A stretch of DNA of 58,418 bases from Pseudomonas sp. CAN1 (GTDB lineage Bacteria > Pseudomonadota > Gammaproteobacteria > Pseudomonadales > Pseudomonadaceae), in NCBI RefSeq assembly GCF_030462585.1, contig NZ_JASMRU010000003.1:256399-314816 (forward strand), in the 5' to 3' direction. The number at the start of each line of letters is the position of its first letter. The first letter of the stretch is position 1. The notes beneath the pieces are model-generated. The model was not told the DNA's origin. It ran no database searches and saw only the letters and a list, made by a program, of their open reading frames with translations. Below, piece by piece: positions 1 to 9,800 of this stretch. Both the position numbers and the translations under genes were made by a program.

Positions 1-261
1 GGCGCGCTGCTCTACATCGCCTTCCTCGCCACCACCGTCGGCTTCGGCCTGTGGAGCTTCCTGCTGCGCCGCTACCCGGCCAGTCAGGTCACGCCCTTCG
101 CGCTGGCCGTACCGGTATCGGGCCTGCTGTCGGGCTGGCTGTTCCTCGGCGAAGACCTCACCACCCAGGACTGGATGGCCTGCGTGCTGGTGTTCATCGG
201 CCTGGCCGTGACCGTGCTGCCAGCCTCGCTGTGGCGCCGCCGCGCTGTAGCCAGCGCGTAG
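1..261 (+). CDS. EamA/DMT-family exporter, C-terminal part (truncated by window edge)
   Basis: The open frame enters from the window edge in frame 1 and gives 86 residues ending in a TAG at 259-261. It shows two clear hydrophobic helices with short basic turns (a LLRRYP turn and a final WRRRAV tail) and the GEDLTTQDW stretch that precedes the last helix in EamA proteins. The family consists of inner-membrane drug/metabolite exporters with ten helices in two EamA repeats; this would be the end of the second repeat. The substrate cannot be told. The stop codon lies inside the first bases of a dispersed repeat (257-336). Confidence 0.8.
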   Translation, partial: GALLYIAFLATTVGFGLWSFLLRRYPASQVTPFALAVPVSGLLSGWLFLGEDLTTQDWMACVLVFIGLAVTVLPASLWRRRAVASA

Positions 262-336
262 GGCGGATAAAGCGGAGCGCTTTATCCGCCGTTATCCGGC
301 ATGGCGGATAACGCCTGCGGTGTTATGCGCCCTACG
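257..336. repeat. 80-nt palindromic dispersed repeat, copy 1
   Basis: The ends CGTAGGGC (257-264) and GCCCTACG (329-336) are inverted. The inside holds further paired GGCGGATAA / TTATCCGCC motifs. A second copy with the same ends and similar interior lies at 23342-23419. It starts over the stop codon of the EamA gene and could act as a transcription end or mRNA 3' stabiliser for it. Confidence 0.75.
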
Positions 337-345
337 ATCAGGTAG

Positions 346-672
346 TCAGACCGCCTCGCCGAGGCGTTCCACCACCCACTGGTTGATGCTCTGGTTGCTC
401 AGCTCGGCCTTGATCGCCACCTGCGCATGCAGTTGCGGGTCGAGGCGCAGGCTGAGCTTGCCGGAGAAGGGCCGCTGCGGCTCGCGACCGAGTTTCGCGC
501 AGGTCGCCAGGTAGTCATCCACTGCTTCTTCGAACGCCCCGCGCAACTCGCTGACCGATTCGCCATGGAAGCCGATGACATCGCGGATACCGGCGATATG
601 ACCAATGAACAGCCGGTCATCGTCGCTGTACTCGATCCGTGCGGCGTAGCCTAGGTATTTCATGGGGGTCAT
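346..672 (-). CDS. hicB: HicB-family antitoxin
   Basis: A 108-residue protein. The N-terminal half (about residues 5-60) is the HicB fold, with the sequence GYAARIEYSDDDRLFIGHIAGI and a GESVSELRGAFEEAVDDYL helix. The C-terminal half (about 70-106) looks like a ribbon-helix-helix DNA-binding domain (KLSLRLDPQLHAQVA...NQSINQWVVERL). HicB proteins neutralise HicA mRNA interferases and repress their own operon. The start overlaps the hicA stop by 4 nt (ATGA at 672-669), so translation is probably coupled. An in-frame ATG at 663 is an alternative start. Confidence 0.85.
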   Translation of the reverse strand: MTPMKYLGYAARIEYSDDDRLFIGHIAGIRDVIGFHGESVSELRGAFEEAVDDYLATCAKLGREPQRPFSGKLSLRLDPQLHAQVAIKAELSNQSINQWVVERLGEAV

Positions 673-923
673 GGGTGGATTCCTGCCTGTTCGAGCAAGG
701 CGCGTGCGTCACGCACCTGGTAGGGCTTGGCTTCCTTGATCGGGTGCGGGCGATGGAAGGTGGCGACTATGCCCTTCAGCTCGAAGCGCACCCGCGAGCC
801 GTTGCCCTCGATCACCTGCGCACCGAGCGCGATCAGCAGCGACTCGATGCGTAGCCATTCCAGTGACGCCGGGACGGGGAGGGTGAAGATCAGCTCCAGC
901 GTCCTGCGGTGCCGGGCATTCAT
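669..923 (-). CDS. hicA: HicA-like mRNA interferase toxin
   Basis: An 84-residue protein, toxin first and antitoxin second as is usual for hicAB. The double-stranded-RNA-binding-like HicA fold is supported by the C-terminal pattern GSRVRFELKG...FHRPHP...KPYQVRDARALLEQAG. In many HicA proteins the catalytic histidine sits in a G-S-H-x-x-F strand. Here that position is Arg (GSRVRF) and the histidines are in FHRPHP instead. I recognise this as a known divergent HicA branch, but activity is not assured. A GGAG ribosome site lies about 8 nt upstream of the ATG. Its transcription start lies in 924-1015. Confidence 0.75.
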   Translation of the reverse strand: MNARHRRTLELIFTLPVPASLEWLRIESLLIALGAQVIEGNGSRVRFELKGIVATFHRPHPIKEAKPYQVRDARALLEQAGIHP

Positions 924-1015
924 CCTGTGCTCCGGTGATTGGTATCAGATTATGCTACCCATCGGTGCCGTGAGCCAGATGTCGGACACCTCGCCAAGCG
1001 CGGTGTGAAAAGTCC

Positions 1016-1417
1016 TCAGTGACAGCAATTCCCTGACTCCAGATCCTTGAGGATCGGGCAGTCCGGTCGGTGGTCGCCTTGGCAGTGGTCGCTCAGTTCC
1101 TGCAGGGTGTCGCGCAGGCTGCTGAGCTCGGCGATCTTGCGGTTCAGTTCGTCGATGTGGCGGGCGGCCAGGGCCTTTACGTCGGCGCTGGCGCGGGCGC
1201 GGTCCTGCCAGAGGGCGAGCAGCTGGCCGACTTCCTCCAGGGAGAAGCCGAAGTCCCGCGAGCGGCGGATGAAGGCCAGGGTGTGCAGGTCCTGCTCGCT
1301 GTAGTGGCGGTAGCCGCTGGCGCTGCGGCCGGCGGGGGCGAGCAGGCCGGTGGATTCGTAGTAGCGGATCATCTTCGCGGTCAGGCCGCTCTTCTTCGCC
1401 GCTTCGCCGATGTTCAT
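1016..1417 (-). CDS. cueR: Cu(I)-responsive MerR-family activator CueR
   Basis: A 133-residue protein. The N-terminal MerR winged helix (MNIGEAAKKSGLTAKMIRYYE) is followed by a dimerisation helix. The copper loop has Cys112 and Cys120 (HCQGDHRPDCPIL), the same two positions as E. coli CueR, and Ser77, which marks monovalent-ion sensors. CueR distorts promoters with 19-20 bp spacers to switch on copper export genes. It lies 51 nt downstream of copA on the same strand, so it is probably in one transcript with copA and is also likely to act on the copZ promoter. The tail ends in a Cys-Cys-His that may help bind metal. Confidence 0.93.
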   Translation of the reverse strand: MNIGEAAKKSGLTAKMIRYYESTGLLAPAGRSASGYRHYSEQDLHTLAFIRRSRDFGFSLEEVGQLLALWQDRARASADVKALAARHIDELNRKIAELSSLRDTLQELSDHCQGDHRPDCPILKDLESGNCCH

Positions 1418-1468
1418 GCCGATCTCTCCTGAACGAGTGCCCGCGCCTTTTCGGCGCGGGCGCGGGGC

Positions 1469-3874
1469 TTATTGGTGGTCCTGGGGTTTCCAGCGCTTGA
1501 GCAGCAGGGCATTGCTCACCACGCTGACGCTGGAGGCGGCCATCGCCGCGCCGGCGACCATGGGGTTGAGCAGGCCGAAGGCGGCCAGCGGGATGCCCAC
1601 CAGGTTGTAGATGAAGGCCCAGAACAGGTTCTGGCGGATCTTCGCGTAGGTGCGCCGGGAGATGTCCAGCGCCGCCGGAACCAGTCGCGGGTCGCCGCGC
1701 ATCAGGGTGATGCCGGCGGCGTGCATGGCGACGTCGGTGCCGCCGCCCATGGCGATGCCCACATCCGCCGCCGCCAGGGCCGGGGCGTCGTTGATGCCGT
1801 CACCGACCATCGCCACTACCTTGCCTTGCTGGCGCAGCGCGCCGACCACAGCGGCCTTGTCGCCGGGCAGCACTTCGGCGTGTACGTCATCCAGGCCCAG
1901 GGCGTCGGCGACGACCTTGGCGCTGCCACGGTTGTCGCCGGTGATCAGGTGGCTGGCGATGCCGCGCTCGCGCAGGGCATCGATGGCGATTTTCGCGCCT
2001 TCCTTGAGGCTGTCGCCGAAGGCGAACAGGGCGATCACCCGGGCTTGCGGTTCACGCTCGATGAGCCAGGACAGGGTGCGGCCCTCGGTCTCCCATTGCT
2101 GGGCAGAGTCGGTGAGTGCACCCGGTTGCAGCTGCGCTTCGTCGAGCATGCGGCGGTTGCCCAGGGCCAGCAGGCGGCCATCGACGCGGCCCTGGATGCC
2201 GCGGCCGGTGAGGGCCTGGGTGGCCTCGGCGGCAACGGGGTTGAGGCTGCGTTCGGCGCAGGCGTCGAGCACGGCGCGGGCCAGCGGGTGTTCGCTGCCG
2301 CGTTGCAGGGCGCCGGCCAGGGCGAGGGCTTCGGCCTCGCCGCCGATCGCTGCGAGGTTGGTGATGCGCGGCTGGCCGGAGGTGAGGGTGCCGGTCTTGT
2401 CGAAGGCCACGGCGGTCACCGCGTGGGCGACCTCCAGGGCCTCGGCATCCTTGATCAGGATGCCGTGTTTGGCTGCCACGCCGGTGCCGGCCATGATCGC
2501 GGTCGGGGTGGCGAGGCCGAGGGCACAGGGACAGGCGATGACCAGCACGGCCACGGCATTGATCAGCGCCTGTTCCCAGCCGGCGCCGGCGAGCAGCCAG
2601 CCGACCAGGGTGAGCAGGGCGATGCCGATGACTACCGGGACGAACACGTTGCTGACCTTGTCCACCAGCTTCTGGATCGGCGCCTTGGCCGCCTGGGCGT
2701 CTTCCACCAGGCGGATGATGCGTGCCAGAACGGTCTCGCCGCCCAGCGCGGTGGTCTTCACGCGCAGCACGCCTTCGCCATTGATGGCGCCGCCGGTAAC
2801 AGGATCACCGACGTCCTTGGGCACCGGCAGGCTTTCGCCGGTGATCAGGGCTTCGTCGGCATGGCTCTGCCCGGCGAGCACTTCGCCGTCCACCGGGAAG
2901 CGTTCCCCGGGGCGCACCAGCACTTCGTCACCCAGGCGCAGTTCGGCGATGGCGACGTCTTCCTCGACGCCGTCACGCAGGCGGGTGGCGCGCTCGGGGC
3001 GCAGGGCTTCGAGGGCGCGGATGGCCGCTGCGGTCTGGCGCTTGGCGCGGCTTTCCAGGTACTTGCCGAGCAGGATCAGGGTGATGACCACGGCGCTGGC
3101 TTCGAAGTACAGGTGCGGCATCTGTCCCGGTGCCGCGCTGTACCAGAGGTAAAGGCTCAGGCCGTAGCCGGCGCTGGTGCCGAGGGCGACCAGCAGGTCC
3201 ATGTTGCCGCTGCGGGCACGCACGGCCTTGTAGGCGGAAACATAGAAACGCGCACCGATGAGGAACTGCACGGGCGTGGCGAGGAGGAATTGCGCCCAGG
3301 CCGGCAGCATCCAGTGCTGGCCGAACCAGTCGCCCACCATCGGCAGCACCAACGGCAGCGACAGCAGGATGGCGGCGGCCAGCCACCAGCGCTCACGCGC
3401 CAGGCGCGCCACGGCCGGGTCCACGGCAGGCTGGTCGGATTCGATGGGGCGGGCCTGGTAGCCGGCCTTGTCGACGGCGGCGATCAGCGTAGCGGTGTCC
3501 ACCGCGCCGAGCAGCTCGACGTGGGCGCGCTCGCTGGCCAGGTTGACGCTGGCCAAGCGCACGCCGGGGACCTTGTTCAGGGCGCGTTCGACGCGGCCGA
3601 CGCAGCTGGCGCAGGTCATGCCTTCGATGCTCAGTTCCAGGCTGTGGGCCGGTACCTGGTAGCCGGCCTGTTCGACAGCGGCAACCAGCGCCGGCAGGGT
3701 GTTGCCGCCGGACGGTGCGGCGAGCTGCACGCGGGCCTGTTCGCTGGCGAGGTTGACGCTGGCGTCCTGCACGCCGGGCACTTTGCGCAGGGCGCGCTCG
3801 ACGCGGCCGGCGCAGCTGGCGCAGGTCATGCCGGAGACGGGCAGGTCGAGTTCGATGGGGTTGGCGCTGCTCAT
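1469..3874 (-). CDS. copA: Cu(I)-exporting P1B-type ATPase CopA
   Basis: 801 residues. Two N-terminal heavy-metal domains carry GMTCASC motifs (about residues 15-20 and 87-92). Then come eight predicted helices, the transmembrane CPC motif ([13 protein letters not shown]), the phosphorylation site DKTGT and the hinge [10 protein letters not shown]. This is the full set for a P1B-1 ATPase, which pumps cytoplasmic Cu(I) to the periplasm. Start ATG at 3874 is preceded by a CueR-type promoter (3910-3932). The gene is followed by cueR, giving copper-dependent autoregulation. In Pseudomonas this ATPase is often called CueA. Confidence 0.96.
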   Translation of the reverse strand: MSSANPIELDLPVSGMTCASCAGRVERALRKVPGVQDASVNLASEQARVQLAAPSGGNTLPALVAAVEQAGYQVPAHSLELSIEGMTCASCVGRVERALNKVPGVRLASVNLASERAHVELLGAVDTATLIAAVDKAGYQARPIESDQPAVDPAVARLARERWWLAAAILLSLPLVLPMVGDWFGQHWMLPAWAQFLLATPVQFLIGARFYVSAYKAVRARSGNMDLLVALGTSAGYGLSLYLWYSAAPGQMPHLYFEASAVVITLILLGKYLESRAKRQTAAAIRALEALRPERATRLRDGVEEDVAIAELRLGDEVLVRPGERFPVDGEVLAGQSHADEALITGESLPVPKDVGDPVTGGAINGEGVLRVKTTALGGETVLARIIRLVEDAQAAKAPIQKLVDKVSNVFVPVVIGIALLTLVGWLLAGAGWEQALINAVAVLVIACPCALGLATPTAIMAGTGVAAKHGILIKDAEALEVAHAVTAVAFDKTGTLTSGQPRITNLAAIGGEAEALALAGALQRGSEHPLARAVLDACAERSLNPVAAEATQALTGRGIQGRVDGRLLALGNRRMLDEAQLQPGALTDSAQQWETEGRTLSWLIEREPQARVIALFAFGDSLKEGAKIAIDALRERGIASHLITGDNRGSAKVVADALGLDDVHAEVLPGDKAAVVGALRQQGKVVAMVGDGINDAPALAAADVGIAMGGGTDVAMHAAGITLMRGDPRLVPAALDISRRTYAKIRQNLFWAFIYNLVGIPLAAFGLLNPMVAGAAMAASSVSVVSNALLLKRWKPQDHQ

Positions 3875-3909
3875 GGGGCTTTCTCCCTGAAGTTCCCCGA
3901 TAGCATCAA

Positions 3910-3932
3910 CCTTGACACGAGGGCAAGGTCAA
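3910..3932 (-). promoter_or_regulatory. CueR-type operator/promoter of copA
   Basis: Read on the minus strand, a TTGACC -35 (3932-3927) overlaps the imperfect dyad CCTTGCC-CTCGT-GTCAAGG. About 19-20 bp separate the -35 from the weak -10 (GATGCT/ATGCTA). Long spacers with a dyad between the boxes are the mark of MerR/CueR promoters. It lies 36 nt before the copA ATG. Confidence 0.8.
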
Positions 3933-3980
3933 CCCTCGTTCGCTGCCAGTTTGTCGCAGGTCAAACCGCTGGGCCGAATG

Positions 3981-4454
3981 TCAGCTGCCGCTGGAAACCG
4001 GCATCAGGTAGAGGCCGCTCTCGCTGTTGGCGATGCGGAACTTGCGCACCTCGCCGGCGTGCAGTTGCACGGACTGCGCGCGCAGCGGCTCGATGCCGCT
4101 GCGGCAGAGGCCGGAGTTGGCGGTCTGCAGGCGTAGCGAAACCTCGCCCGGCGGCAGGTTGAGGGCCACCTCGCCCTCGGGTTGCAGGCGCGAGACCTTC
4201 TGGTCCTGCACGTAGAGATCGATGTCGCAGGCGGTTCCGGTATCCACCCGTTCGCGGCTGACGATCAGCACGGCGTAGGACACCGGCTGGGCATCCGGTA
4301 CCGGCCAGGAGCCCGGTGAGGGCGGTTGCGAGGACGGGCTGGACGGCTGGGCGGGCGCGGAGTCGGGCATGCCGTCGGACCACGCCGTGGCAGGCAATGC
4401 CAGGCAAGGCAAGGCAGCGAGGAAAGCGGCAAGGGGCAGGAGGGAACGGCGCAT
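3981..4454 (-). CDS. Secreted/periplasmic protein of unknown function beside the copper genes
   Basis: 157 residues. A signal peptide (MRRSLLPLAAFLAALPCLALPATAWS) is followed by a Ser/Pro-rich linker (about residues 30-50) and a compact domain of about 100 residues with Cys pairs (TACDIDLYVQ and NSGLCRSG) that could form a disulfide. I do not recognise the family; the domain looks beta-rich. A GGAGAA ribosome site lies 6 nt before the ATG. It lies between copA and copZ, reads toward copA, and its start region faces the copZ operator. A copper link is possible from position only. It has no obvious Met- or His-rich copper motif. Confidence 0.7.
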   Translation of the reverse strand: MRRSLLPLAAFLAALPCLALPATAWSDGMPDSAPAQPSSPSSQPPSPGSWPVPDAQPVSYAVLIVSRERVDTGTACDIDLYVQDQKVSRLQPEGEVALNLPPGEVSLRLQTANSGLCRSGIEPLRAQSVQLHAGEVRKFRIANSESGLYLMPVSSGS

Positions 4455-4541
4455 GGGCGTTCTCCGATGTGTCGGCAGTTTCCGCAGCTTGGCTTAGAGG
4501 CTGACGTAGGACAAGCCCGAAGCGCTTTCCACGAGAGACGC

Positions 4542-4572
4542 TTGACCTTGCCACGATGGCAAGGTCGACACT
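4542..4572 (+). promoter_or_regulatory. CueR-type operator/promoter of copZ
   Basis: A -35 TTGACC (4542-4547) is followed by the perfect 7-bp dyad CCTTGCC-ACGAT-GGCAAGG (4546-4564). A weak -10 (GACACT, 4567-4572) stands at a 19-bp spacing. This is a better palindrome than the copA site. It lies 36 nt before the copZ ATG and in the divergent gap with the secreted-protein gene. Confidence 0.85.
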
Positions 4573-4607
4573 GTGCGCAACGTTTCATTCATCAGAGGAG
4601 AGATTCC

Positions 4608-4805
4608 ATGCATACCTTCAATGTCAAAGGCATGAGCTGCGGTCATTGCGTGCGGGCCATCACCCAGGCGGTGCAGGCGCTGGACGCGGCGGCAGACGTG
4701 CAGGTCGACCTGGGCGCCGGTGAAGTCCGCGTGGCCAGCCGGCTGCAGGATACGGCGATCCTCGCGGCGATCCGCGAGGAAGGCTACGAAGCCGAGGCGG
4801 CGTAA
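4608..4805 (+). CDS. copZ: Copper chaperone CopZ
   Basis: 65 residues, a single heavy-metal-associated domain with the metal motif GMSCGHC (residues 8-14) and a small beta-alpha-beta-beta-alpha-beta fold. CopZ proteins buffer cytoplasmic Cu(I) and hand it to CopA or CueR. The start ATG follows an AGAGGAGAG ribosome site at the usual distance. The gene stands alone between its own CueR-type promoter and the convergent nalD-like gene. Confidence 0.93.
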   Translation: MHTFNVKGMSCGHCVRAITQAVQALDAAADVQVDLGAGEVRVASRLQDTAILAAIREEGYEAEAA

Positions 4806-4840
4806 GCCGTCATCCCTCCGGGCCGGTGTCCTGCCGGCCC

Positions 4841-5473
4841 TCAGGCCTGCGGTGCGTGCCAGTCGCGCACCAGGCCACGGAATACCGCATCGAACAGCTG
4901 GTGGGTTTCCTCCAGCGGGTCGAACAGCTGCGGGTCGCGCAGCCAGTCGCTGAGCAGGCCGAAGATCATCGCGTGTACCGCACGGGAAGCGATCCTAGGA
5001 TTCACCCCAGGCATCAGTCGCACGCGGCATTCCTCGCGGCTGAACAGCTGCTCGCAGAGTTCGATGAACTGGTGGACGAACTGGTTGTGGCGCTCCTCGG
5101 CGTCGCGCAATTCGTCAGTGAACTCGCAGCGTTGCAGGAGGATGGTGAGGATGCGCCGGCGCTGCTCGTCGCGGGCCAGGTTCTCGACCACTTCCACGCT
5201 GAGCTGGAACAGCGACTCGATGGGATCGTGACCGTCGCAGCCGGACAGGCGCTGGGCCAGTTGCTCCGGCGGCAGGCGGACCTGGTTGAGCATGTCGTTG
5301 AACAGGTGCGCCTTGTTCTGGAAGTGCCAGTAGACCGCGCCGCGGGTCACTCCGGCGGCTCGGGCGATCTCTTCGAGGCTGGTGTGGGAGACGCCTTTCG
5401 TAAAGAAAAGGCCTTCAGCCGAGTCAAGAATCGTCTGACGTGTACGTTCCGAATCTTCTTTAGTTCTTCGCAT
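4841..5473 (-). CDS. nalD: TetR-family repressor, NalD/TtgR type
   Basis: 210 residues from the ATG at 5473. I chose this over a GTG at 5503 because the family begins MRRTKEDSE. The N-terminal helix-turn-helix is SLEEIARAAGVTRGAVYWHFQNKAHLF, followed by the TtgR/AcrR-type ligand domain (ILTILLQRCEFTDELRDAEERHNQFV). In P. aeruginosa NalD represses mexAB-oprM and responds to drugs. Here it is divergent from an RND operon, the usual position of a local repressor. From memory, P. aeruginosa nalD is followed by the Bcr-like MFS gene found here at 10171, so the RND pair would be an insertion relative to that species. Confidence 0.85.
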   Translation of the reverse strand: MRRTKEDSERTRQTILDSAEGLFFTKGVSHTSLEEIARAAGVTRGAVYWHFQNKAHLFNDMLNQVRLPPEQLAQRLSGCDGHDPIESLFQLSVEVVENLARDEQRRRILTILLQRCEFTDELRDAEERHNQFVHQFIELCEQLFSREECRVRLMPGVNPRIASRAVHAMIFGLLSDWLRDPQLFDPLEETHQLFDAVFRGLVRDWHAPQA

Positions 5474-5545
5474 GGCGCTTGCTGCTATACAGGCTAGGAT
5501 CACTGAGTGATGGGCAGTTTACTGATTTTATAGCGCGAACAGTGC

Positions 5546-5569
5546 TTTACAGACACTGGCGTAGGTAAA
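5546..5569. promoter_or_regulatory. Candidate NalD-type operator in the divergent gap
   Basis: TTTAC (5546-5550) and GTAAA (5565-5569) form an inverted pair 14 nt apart in the 154-nt gap between the repressor and the adaptor gene. TtgR operators, as I recall them, have a similar TTTAC...GTAA arrangement. The arms are short, so this is a candidate only. Confidence 0.35.
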
Positions 5570-5627
5570 CGTCACGCAGTCGTCATCCCCCCGCGTACGC
5601 AGTCAGTCATTTCCATGGAGAGGTTAC

Positions 5628-6806
5628 ATGCCGTTTGCCCGCCGTTTGCCCGTCGCATTTGCTGTCGTTGGGTTTTCCGCCCTGTGCTCCTCGTGGGCGT
5701 GGGCAGAGGACAAACCCGCCGCGGCGGCGCCTCCTCCTCCGGCTGTGACCATCGAAGTGGCGAAGAGTGCGCCGGTGCCTCTGACACTGGAATATGCCGC
5801 GCGCACCGCTGGCTACCGCGAAGTGGAAGTGCGCGCCCAGGTCAGCGGCATCCTGCAGCGGCGCACCTACGAAGAGGGGCGGCCAGTGAAGCAGGGCCAG
5901 GTGCTGTTCCGCATCGATCCGCGCCCGTACCAGGCGGCGCTCGGCCAGGCCCAGGGTTCCCTGGCCCAGGCGCAGGCGCGCTATCGTCAGACCGATCGCG
6001 ACCTGCACCGCATCCGCGAGCTGCAGAAGAAGGGCTACGCCAGCGAAAGTGAACTGGATCGCTACATCTCCAACTTCGAACAGGCCAAGGCCGACGTGGA
6101 AGCTGCGCGCGCCAACGTGCAGGCCAAGCAGATCGACCTCAACTACACCACGGTGACCGCGCCGATTTCCGGCATGGCGAGCAAGGAAGTGCGCTCCGAA
6201 GGCAGCCTGGTGGCCGCCTCCGACCCCAACTCCAGTCTGCTGACCAAACTCACCCAGCTGGACCCGGTCTACGTCAACTTCGCCTACCCGGACACCGAGG
6301 CCGCGCGCCTGCGCGACGGCGTGCAGAGCGGCAAACTGTCCCTGCCCGAGAACGGCAAGCTGGCCGCCGAGCTGCGCTTCGGTGACGGCAGCAAGTACGC
6401 CATCGATGGCGTGGTCGATTTCACCGACAGCTTCGTCAACACCGGCACCGGCACCGTGAATGCCCGCGCCGTGGTGCCCAACCCGCAGAACCAGCTGATC
6501 CCCGGCCAGTTCGTCCGCGTGCTGATCAAGGGCATCACCCGCAAGGCCGCAGTGACCGTGCCCGAGCGCGCCCTGGCTCAAGGCCCGCGCGGCACCTTCG
6601 TCTACGTGGTGGACAAGGACGGCTTCGCCCGCGTGCGCCAGGTCACGACCAACCAGACCGTCAACGGCCGCTGGATCATCGATGCCGGCGTCGACGATGG
6701 TGATCACGTGATAGTCGACGGGGTGCTCAAGGTCCGCCCGGACCAGCCGGTGAAAGCCAGCGAGGCACCGCAGGGGACCGAACAGCCCGCCCAGGCCCAG
6801 TCCTAA
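5628..6806 (+). CDS. RND efflux periplasmic adaptor (MexA/AcrA type)
   Basis: 392 residues. A signal peptide ends at AWA-ED (about residue 26). It lacks a proper lipobox: the only nearby Cys follows Leu (SALC). Most MexA/AcrA-type adaptors are lipoproteins, so this one is probably soluble in the periplasm. Lipoyl halves (VSGILQRRTYEEGRPVKQGQVLFRIDP and IDLNYTTVTAPISGMA) flank a coiled-coil hairpin (about 95-170), followed by beta-barrel and membrane-proximal domains. It is first in a two-gene operon; the RND gene starts 12 nt after its stop. Confidence 0.93.
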   Translation: MPFARRLPVAFAVVGFSALCSSWAWAEDKPAAAAPPPPAVTIEVAKSAPVPLTLEYAARTAGYREVEVRAQVSGILQRRTYEEGRPVKQGQVLFRIDPRPYQAALGQAQGSLAQAQARYRQTDRDLHRIRELQKKGYASESELDRYISNFEQAKADVEAARANVQAKQIDLNYTTVTAPISGMASKEVRSEGSLVAASDPNSSLLTKLTQLDPVYVNFAYPDTEAARLRDGVQSGKLSLPENGKLAAELRFGDGSKYAIDGVVDFTDSFVNTGTGTVNARAVVPNPQNQLIPGQFVRVLIKGITRKAAVTVPERALAQGPRGTFVYVVDKDGFARVRQVTTNQTVNGRWIIDAGVDDGDHVIVDGVLKVRPDQPVKASEAPQGTEQPAQAQS

Positions 6807-6818
6807 GGAGCGCCCATC

Positions 6819-9800
6819 GTGATCTCGCGCTTCTTCATCGAACGTCCCGTGTTCGCGATGGTGATCTCCATCGTGATCCTGCTCGCCGGCCTCGTCGCCA
6901 TGCGCGCGCTGCCCATCGCCCAGTACCCGGAGATCGTCCCTCCGGAAGTCTCGGTGACGGCCTCCTATCCCGGCGCCAGTTCCCAGGTCATCGCCGAAAC
7001 CGTGGCGGCTCCGCTGGAGCAGGAAATCAACGGCGTGGAGGGCATGATCTACCAACTGTCCAACTCCGACGCCAGCGGCGCCATGAGCCTGACCGTGTAC
7101 TTCGAGGTGGGCACCGACCCCGATCAGGCCACCATCGACGTCAACAACAAGGTGCAGGCGGCGCTCGCCAAGCTGCCCGAGGAAGTCCGCCGGCAGGGCG
7201 TGAAGGTGGAGAAGAAATCCTCCGACATCCTCCAGGTGGTGACCCTGTTCTCCCCGGACAACTCCCGCGATCCGATCTTCATCAGCAACTATGCGCTGAT
7301 CAACGTGATCGACGACCTCAAGCGGATTCCCGGTGTCGGCGATGTCAGCCAGTTCGGCTCCAAGGACTACGCCATGCGTGTCTGGCTGCGCCCGGACAAG
7401 CTGGCGCAGTACAACCTCACGCCCACTGACGTGGTCAACGCGATCCGCGAGCAGAACTCGCAGTTCGCCGCCGGCAGCTTCGGCCAGCAGCCGATGAAGG
7501 AGCCGCAGGACTTCACCTACATGGCCACGGCGCAGGGGCGCTTCACCGATCCCAAGGAGTTCGAGAACGTCATCCTGCGCAGCGATGCCACCGGCGCCAG
7601 CCTGTTGCTCAAGGATGTGGCGCGGGTCGAACTGGGTGCCCAGGACTACTCCCTGGTGACTTCCCTGAACGGCCAGCAGAATGCCGCCTTCGGTATCTAC
7701 CTGCAGCCGGGCGCCAACGCGCTGGACACCGCCCAGGCCGTGCGTGACCACATGGATGCGATGGCCAAGCGCTTCCCGCAGGGCATCACCTACAAGATCC
7801 CCTACGACACCACGACCTTCGTGAAGGTCTCCATCGAGGAGGTGATCCACACCTTCATCGAGGCGCTGATCCTGGTGATGGTGGTGGTCTTCATCTTCCT
7901 GCAGAACATCCGCGCCACGCTGATCCCGGTGCTGGCGATCCCGGTGTCGCTGGTTGGCACTTTCGCTGGCATGTACCTGATGGGCTTCTCGATCAACCTG
8001 TTGTCGCTGTTCGGCATGGTGCTGGCCATCGGCATCGTGGTGGACGACGCCATCGTGGTGCTGGAGAACGTCGAGCGGGTGATGCGCACCGAGAAGCTGA
8101 GCCCCAAGGAGGCGGCGATCAAGGCCATGGAGGAGGTGACCGGGCCTATCGTCGCCATCGTCCTGGTGCTCTGCGCCGTGTTCATCCCGGTCGGCTTCCT
8201 CGGCGGCCTGGCGGGGCAGATGTACAAGCAGTTCGCGATCACCATCGCGGTGTCGGTGGTGATCTCCGGCATCGTCGCGCTGACCCTGTCGCCGGCGCTC
8301 TGCGCGCTGATCCTCAAGCCCGAGCACAAGGAACCGGCCGCGCCGTTCCGCTGGTTCAACCGCACCTTCGAGCGCATCACCAACGGCTATGGCGCCGGGG
8401 TGCAGTTCTTCCTCAAGCGGGCGGTCCTGGGGCTGGTGCTGTTCGGCGGCATGATCGCCCTGCTGGTGATCCTGTTCGGCCGCGTGCCCGGCTCGCTGGT
8501 GCCCGACGAGGACCAGGGCTACGTGCTCAACGCCTACTTCCTGCCGCCGGCCGCCTCGCTGACCCGCACCGAGAAGCTCACCAACGAAGTCACCCACGAG
8601 CTGATGAAGCACCCGGCGGTGCAGGACGTGGTGACCTTCGCCGGATTCGACATCCTCACCTTCGGCACCCGCAGCAACGCCGGGGTGTCCTTCGTCCCGC
8701 TCAAGGACTGGAAGGAACGCACCACGCCGGAGCTCGACGCGCGCAACCTGACCCGTGAATTCATGAAGATGGGTGCCGGCCAGGAAGACGGCGTAGTGAT
8801 GTCCTTCAACCCGCCGCCGATCACCGGCATGAGTACCACCGGTGGCTTCGAGGCGTACATCCAGGACCGCAGCGGCGGCACCTCCGAGCAACTGGAAGAG
8901 GTGACCATGAAGTTCCTCGCCGCCGCGGCCAAGCGCCCGGAACTGGCGGGGGTCAACACCACCTTCAACGCCAACGTGCCGCAGTACTACGTCGATCTGG
9001 ACCGCGTGAAGGCGCGCTCGCTGGGCGTGGCGATCAACGACGTGTTCACCGCCATGCAGTCCACCTTCGGCAGCTACTACGTCAACGACTTCACCCTCTA
9101 CGGGCGCACCTGGCAGGTGTCCCTGGAGTCGGAGCCGGAGTTCCGCCGCAAGCCGGATGACCTCAGCCAGGTCTTCGTGCGCTCCTCCACCGGCGACCTG
9201 ATCCCGCTGACCACGCTGGTATCGGTCAAGCGCATCCTCGGCCCGGACTCCTACGCGCGCTTCAACGTGTTCCCGGCGGCCAAGCTGCTCGGCGGCCCGG
9301 CGCCGGGCTACAGCTCCGGCCAGTCGCTGGCGGCCATGCAGGAAGTGGCCGACCAGGTGCTGGGCGAGGAGTACTCGCTGGCCTGGATCGGCTCGGCCTA
9401 CCAGGAACTGGCGACCCAGGGTTCGGGCAGTACTGCATTCATCTTTGGCCTGATCCTGGTGTTCCTCATCCTCGCCGCCCAGTACGAGCGCTGGACGTTG
9501 CCGCTGGCGGTGGTCACCGCGGTGCCCTTCGCCGTGTTTGGCGCGATCCTGGCGATCTGGCTGCGCGGGCTGGACAACGACGTGTACTTCCAGGTCGGCC
9601 TGGTGACCCTGATCGGCCTGGCGGCGAAGAACGCCATCCTGATCATCGAGTTCGCCGTGCTGTGCCGCGAGGAGCAGGGCATGGGCCCGGTGGAAGCGGC
9701 GCTGGAGGCGGCCAAGCTGCGCTTCCGCCCGATCGTGATGACCTCCCTGGCCTTCATCCTCGGTTGCGTGCCGCTGGCCATCAGCACCGGCGCCGGCTCC

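Noticed and set aside
1472-4162. 896-codon open frame opposite copA
   Set aside because: Shadow of copA in high-GC DNA; no ribosome site or protein-family features, and its start and end do not respect the neighbouring promoter.
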